This document shows, piece by piece, positions 60,668 through 64,000 of a DNA stretch of 64,000 nt. The notes under the pieces were generated by a model. That model searched no databases and had not been told where the DNA came from. It worked only from the letters and a program-made list of their open reading frames with translations. The position numbers and the translations under genes are program-made. The stretch lies in the NCBI GenBank assembly GCA_027021385.1, contig JALUUL010000069.1:156145-220144 (forward strand), written 5' to 3'. Positions within the stretch are counted from its first letter, which is position 1. Each line of letters opens with the position of its first letter. The DNA is from Planctomycetota bacterium. GTDB taxonomy: Bacteria; Planctomycetota; UBA1135; GCA-002748355.

Positions 60668-62661
60668 GGATCCCCCCGGCGCCCTTCCTCCTCCTCGCGC
60701 TCTCCTCGACCCTCCTCGGACAGGTCCCGGGCCTCTCGATCCGCTGGAAGACCCCGGGGGCCGCCTCGTTCCGGGACGCGCGGGCTCTGCCGCTCGCCTC
60801 CCTCCGTCTCGAGGCCGGGGAGTCCCCTTCCCCCTTTCTCGAGGGACGCGCCTTCGAAGCGGAGGTCTCGGGGGAACTCGTGCTCGAGATCCGCGACCGT
60901 CTCCGCTTCGCGGTCGTCGGGGAGGGGCGTTTCGAACTCAGGATCCGAGGGAAGAAGGTCTGCGAAGGGAGCGGGCCGCGCCTGGAGTCGAAGCCCCTGC
61001 GGCTGCGCAAGGGGCCGAACCCGATCCGACTCCTCTGGTCCCACGACGGCGGGGGGCCGGCGGGTTTCCGCATCCTCTGGTCCTCGGAGGAGTTTCCTTG
61101 GGAACCCTTGCCGCCCTCCCGCCTGCGCCATGCTCCAGACCCCCTCGAGGCGAGGGGCGGGGAACTCCGTCGCGGGAGGGAACTCTTCGCCGAACATATG
61201 TGCGCGGCCTGCCATCGCCCGAGGGAGCCCTTCCCCCCGTCCTCGATGCCCGAACTGTCGTTCACCGCGCCCTCGCTGCTCGGACTGTCTTCGAGGCTCG
61301 AACCCTCGTGGGTCGTGTCCTGGCTCAAGGCTCCGCGGAAGTGGAGACCCTCGGCGCGCATGCCCTCCCTGCTCGCCGGCCCCGACGGGGCGCGCGACGC
61401 CCGGGACCTGGCGACCGCCCTGGCCGCGGGCGCCGCGCCGCGCCGCTCCCCGTTCCGCGACGCCGCGGAGGATCGGGCGCGGGGCCGGGCGCTCTTTTCG
61501 ACCCTCGGGTGCATCGCCTGCCACCACCGGCCGGGAAGCGGCCGGGATCCGGAGGGGTCGCGTCTCGACCTCGGCCTGGTCTCCTCGAAATACCGCCCCG
61601 GCGCGCTCGCGGCCTACCTGGGCGATCCCCGCCGATTCGATCCCTCGGGGAGGATGCCGGACCTCCTTCTCGAGCCCGGGGAGGCCCGCGCGCTCGAGGC
61701 CTTCCTCCGAGGAGAGGGTCCGGGTCCTCGGGGGGAGGGGGCCTTCGAGGCGGGCGACGCGGAGCGGGGCCTGCTCCTGCTGAGGGAGCGCGGCTGCCTC
61801 TCCTGCCACCCGGGCGACCCCTCGTGGGGGAGTTCCGCACATCGGGCCCCCGCTCTCGAGGATCTGCCGGCCGCTCTCGAGGGCGCCGCCCGGCCCTGGC
61901 ACGCCTCCTTCGGGCTTTCCGCGGAGGAACGGAGCGCGCTCGCGGCCTTCCTGCGCGGGGCGCTCCCCTCCCTTAGGCGGCGGAACGCCGCCGAGACCGG
62001 GGAGCGCTTCTTCCGGAGGCTTCGTTGCGGGTCCTGTCACCCCCGCGACGGCCGGCCCGACGAGTGGAGCCTGCACCGGGAGGAGGTCGCCGGCTGGGCG
62101 CCACCGAGGCGGAGGGAGGAGGCCGGAAACCAGGACCCTCCGCCGCTGACCTGGGCCGGCGAGAAACTCCGTCCGGACTGGCTCGAGGCCTTCCTCGCGA
62201 GGGGGTCCCGGGATCCCGCCCGCCCCTGGCTTCGGGCCCGCATGCCCGCCTATCCCGCCTACGCCTGGCATCTCGCCCGCGGGCTCGCGGCGCGGCACGG
62301 ACTCTCGACCGCCCTCCCCCCGCGCGCGGAACCCGACCCCCGCCTCGCGGCTCTCGGCCGGAGGCTCGCCGGGAAGAAGGGGGGCTTCGACTGCCGGCTC
62401 TGCCACGCGGCCGGCCGCCATCCGGCGACCCAGGTCTTCGAGGCCGAGGGAATCGACTTCGCGAAGATCGGGCGACGCCTGCGCAAGACCTATTACGACC
62501 GCTGGATGTGGAATCCCCAGCGGCTGTGGCCCTCGAACAAGATGCCCCGTTTCACCGATCGGGAAGGTCGGACCGCGATCACCGAGATCCTCGACGGGGA
62601 CGCGCGGGCCCAGTTCGACGCGATCTGGGCCTGGATCCGGAAGGGGGCTCCTCTCGACTGA
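60664..62661 (+). CDS. Secreted pentahaem c-type cytochrome with PA14-like N-terminus
   Basis: 665 residues. Signal peptide (residues 1-20). Residues ~24-140 look PA14-like (FAVVGEGRFELRIRGKKV and GFRILWSSEEF), a carbohydrate-binding type fold. Five haem c sites follow: CAACH (180-184), CIACH (283-287), CLSCH (378-382), CGSCH (455-459), CRLCH (577-581), with likely Met ligands at 233, 331, 528 and 627. Probably accepts electrons from the overlapping upstream DUF6797 protein and passes them to the respiratory chain. Confidence 0.85.
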   Translation: MRIPPAPFLLLALSSTLLGQVPGLSIRWKTPGAASFRDARALPLASLRLEAGESPSPFLEGRAFEAEVSGELVLEIRDRLRFAVVGEGRFELRIRGKKVCEGSGPRLESKPLRLRKGPNPIRLLWSHDGGGPAGFRILWSSEEFPWEPLPPSRLRHAPDPLEARGGELRRGRELFAEHMCAACHRPREPFPPSSMPELSFTAPSLLGLSSRLEPSWVVSWLKAPRKWRPSARMPSLLAGPDGARDARDLATALAAGAAPRRSPFRDAAEDRARGRALFSTLGCIACHHRPGSGRDPEGSRLDLGLVSSKYRPGALAAYLGDPRRFDPSGRMPDLLLEPGEARALEAFLRGEGPGPRGEGAFEAGDAERGLLLLRERGCLSCHPGDPSWGSSAHRAPALEDLPAALEGAARPWHASFGLSAEERSALAAFLRGALPSLRRRNAAETGERFFRRLRCGSCHPRDGRPDEWSLHREEVAGWAPPRRREEAGNQDPPPLTWAGEKLRPDWLEAFLARGSRDPARPWLRARMPAYPAYAWHLARGLAARHGLSTALPPRAEPDPRLAALGRRLAGKKGGFDCRLCHAAGRHPATQVFEAEGIDFAKIGRRLRKTYYDRWMWNPQRLWPSNKMPRFTDREGRTAITEILDGDARAQFDAIWAWIRKGAPLD

Positions 62662-62704
62662 AGAACCCGGGGAGGCCCGCCCCCGACGGGAGAAGGAGGA
62701 AGCG

Positions 62705-63049
62705 ATGCATCTCGCCGTCAAGACCGTCCTGACCCTGCTGCTCGTGCTCGCCGTCACGGAGATCGGGAAACGCTCGACCTTCTGGGGGGCGCTGCTCGCG
62801 TCGATCCCCCTGGTCTCCGTCCTCTCCCTGACCTGGATCTGGCTCGACACCGGAGACAACGAGAAGATCGCCGGGATCTCGATCCAGATCTTCTGGCTCG
62901 TCCTGGCCTCCCTTCCGTTATTCCTCCTGCTTCCGCTCCTTCTCCGGCGCGGGGTCTCCTATCCCCTGTCGATGACCGGCGGACTCCTGCTGACGGTCGT
63001 CCTGTATCTCCTTGCCTCGCGCCTCCTCGGCGGCGACCCCGGTTCCTGA
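62705..63049 (+). CDS. DUF3147 family membrane protein
   Basis: 114 residues, ATG with AAGGAGGAAG upstream. Four hydrophobic segments; pattern GKRSTFWGALLASIPLVSVLSLTWIWLDTGD is typical of DUF3147, small inner-membrane proteins of unknown function. 43 bp after the cytochrome gene, so probably in the same operon. Confidence 0.85.
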   Translation: MHLAVKTVLTLLLVLAVTEIGKRSTFWGALLASIPLVSVLSLTWIWLDTGDNEKIAGISIQIFWLVLASLPLFLLLPLLLRRGVSYPLSMTGGLLLTVVLYLLASRLLGGDPGS

Positions 63050-63100
63050 GGAAGAGGCTCCGGCTTGTCCGGGCGGACCGGGTCCTTCATGCTCGGGGCG

Positions 63101-64000
63101 ATGGAACCGAAGGCCGGCGACGCGGGCCGCTCCGGGGACGGGCCGAGAATCGCCCTGCTCGGAACGGGCTTCATGGGGAAGGCGCACTCCAACGCCTGGG
63201 GGCAGGTCGGCCGTTTCTTCGACGCGGATCCTCCTCGCCTGTCTCTCCTCTGCGGGCGGGATCCCGTCCAGCTCGCGGAACTCGCGAAGCGCTTCTCCTG
63301 GGAGCGCACGACGCGACGCATCGCCGAGGTCCTGCGGGACCCCGGGATCGATCTGGTCGACATCGGCCTCCCGAACGACCTGCACGCCGAGGCCGCGATC
63401 GGAGCCCTCGAGGAAGGCAAGCACGTAGCCTGCGAGAAACCCCTGGCCCGCGACCTCGGAGAGGCCCGCGCGATGCGGGACGCCGCCCGCCGCGCCCGGA
63501 GGCGCGGGCTGCGTTCCTTCGTCTGGTTCAACTACCGGCGCTGTCCCGCCGCGGCCCTCGCCCGGATGCTCGTCCGGGAAGGCCGGATCGGCCCCATCCG
63601 GAGGGTGGAGGCCCGCTACCTCCAGAGCTGGGGCGGTCCGGGCGCGGCGCGGACCTGGCGCTTCCGGAAGTCGAAGGCCGGCTCCGGGGCTCTCGGGGAC
63701 CTCGGCGCGCACATCGTCGACCTGGCCCGCTTCGTGACGGGGCTTTCGATCGTCGAGATCCGGGGCGCCTCGATGCGCACGTTCTTCCCGAAGCGCAAGG
63801 ACCCGGAGGGCGGCCGGAAGTTGCTGCGCAGCGACGTCGACGACGCGGTCGGCTTCCTCGCCTCCTTCGAGGGGGGGGCGCCCGCGGTCTTCGAGGCGAG
63901 TCGGGTCGCGACCGGACACCTGAACGCGAACCTCCTCGAGGTCGACGGCGAGCGGGGCAGCCTTCGTTTCGCCTTCGAGTCGATGAACCGCCTCGAGTTC
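63101..64000 (+). CDS. Gfo/Idh/MocA-family oxidoreductase (3' end outside the window)
   Basis: 300 codons visible, no stop before the window end. N-terminal Rossmann site IALLGTGFMGKAHSNAW, LVDIGLPNDLHAEAAIGALEEGKHVACEKPLA (the EKP motif), and GSGALGDLGAHIVDLARFV in the C-terminal domain. NAD(P)-dependent sugar or inositol dehydrogenase family; substrate unknown. ATG at 63101 used; another in-frame ATG is 12 bp upstream. Its position after the DUF6797/cytochrome pair suggests a role in sugar oxidation. Confidence 0.9.
   Translation, partial: MEPKAGDAGRSGDGPRIALLGTGFMGKAHSNAWGQVGRFFDADPPRLSLLCGRDPVQLAELAKRFSWERTTRRIAEVLRDPGIDLVDIGLPNDLHAEAAIGALEEGKHVACEKPLARDLGEARAMRDAARRARRRGLRSFVWFNYRRCPAAALARMLVREGRIGPIRRVEARYLQSWGGPGAARTWRFRKSKAGSGALGDLGAHIVDLARFVTGLSIVEIRGASMRTFFPKRKDPEGGRKLLRSDVDDAVGFLASFEGGAPAVFEASRVATGHLNANLLEVDGERGSLRFAFESMNRLEF

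Overview
The window is very GC-rich, densely packed bacterial chromosome from a Gram-negative (diderm) organism. The outer membrane is shown by bamA, an OprP-type porin, lipopolysaccharide-core glycosyltransferases with a sugar kinase, and the heptose gene gmhA. The large secreted dehydrogenase-like protein paired with a multihaem cytochrome, the ECF sigma factor with a zinc-finger/TPR partner and the many secreted small proteins suggest Planctomycetota or a close relative. That placement is inference from gene content. No rRNA, tRNA, CRISPR array, insertion sequence or prophage was recognised.

Layout. 1-7962 (+): the end of pth, then rpsF-rpsR-rplI-dnaB, bamA, two cyclophilins and an enoyl-CoA hydratase. 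7990-10623 (-): a secreted M14 peptidase. 10791-18206 (+): seven tightly packed genes (six glycosyltransferases and one kinase) for a surface glycan, probably LPS core. 18124-21531 (-): a CESA-like glycosyltransferase, a Rieske protein and a cytochrome b fused to a c-type haem domain. 21625-28319: queA, a porin behind a Pho-box-like promoter, thiE, a small membrane protein, a glycosyltransferase, pruA and a zinc-ribbon protein. 28699-34842: queG, an unknown protein, the sigma/anti-sigma/secreted-protein operon and a FliK-like protein. 34860-45706: glnA, an M23 peptidase with an apparent frameshift, gmhA, a candidate selenocysteine thioredoxin-fold protein, psd, a DUF3299 protein, argJ-acetyltransferase-argH, and a broken TlpA-like gene. 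45871-50815 (+): an ABC-2 exporter and a flavoprotein/membrane-ferredoxin pair. 50912-57425 (-): a five-gene Yej/Opp-type peptide ABC importer. 57599-64000 (+): the DUF6797 dehydrogenase-like protein, a pentahaem cytochrome, a DUF3147 membrane protein and a Gfo/Idh/MocA oxidoreductase cut by the window end.

Themes. Envelope building (bamA, glycosyltransferases, gmhA, psd, M23), respiration (cytochrome b/Rieske, pentahaem cytochrome, membrane ferredoxin) and nutrient uptake (porin, peptide importer) dominate. Genes within operons often overlap by 4 bp (ATGA, GTGA) or share start/stop bases, which indicates translational coupling.

Most notable signals: (1) an in-frame TGA exactly where the first Cys of a thioredoxin-like CxxC motif should be, at 39464-39466, with a possible bacterial SECIS hairpin behind it; (2) three 11-bp-periodic TTCAT repeats placed like a Pho box before a phosphate-porin-family gene; (3) a G10 tract forming most of the spacer of the oppA promoter; (4) two genes whose reading frame is interrupted, either by real mutation or by assembly error.
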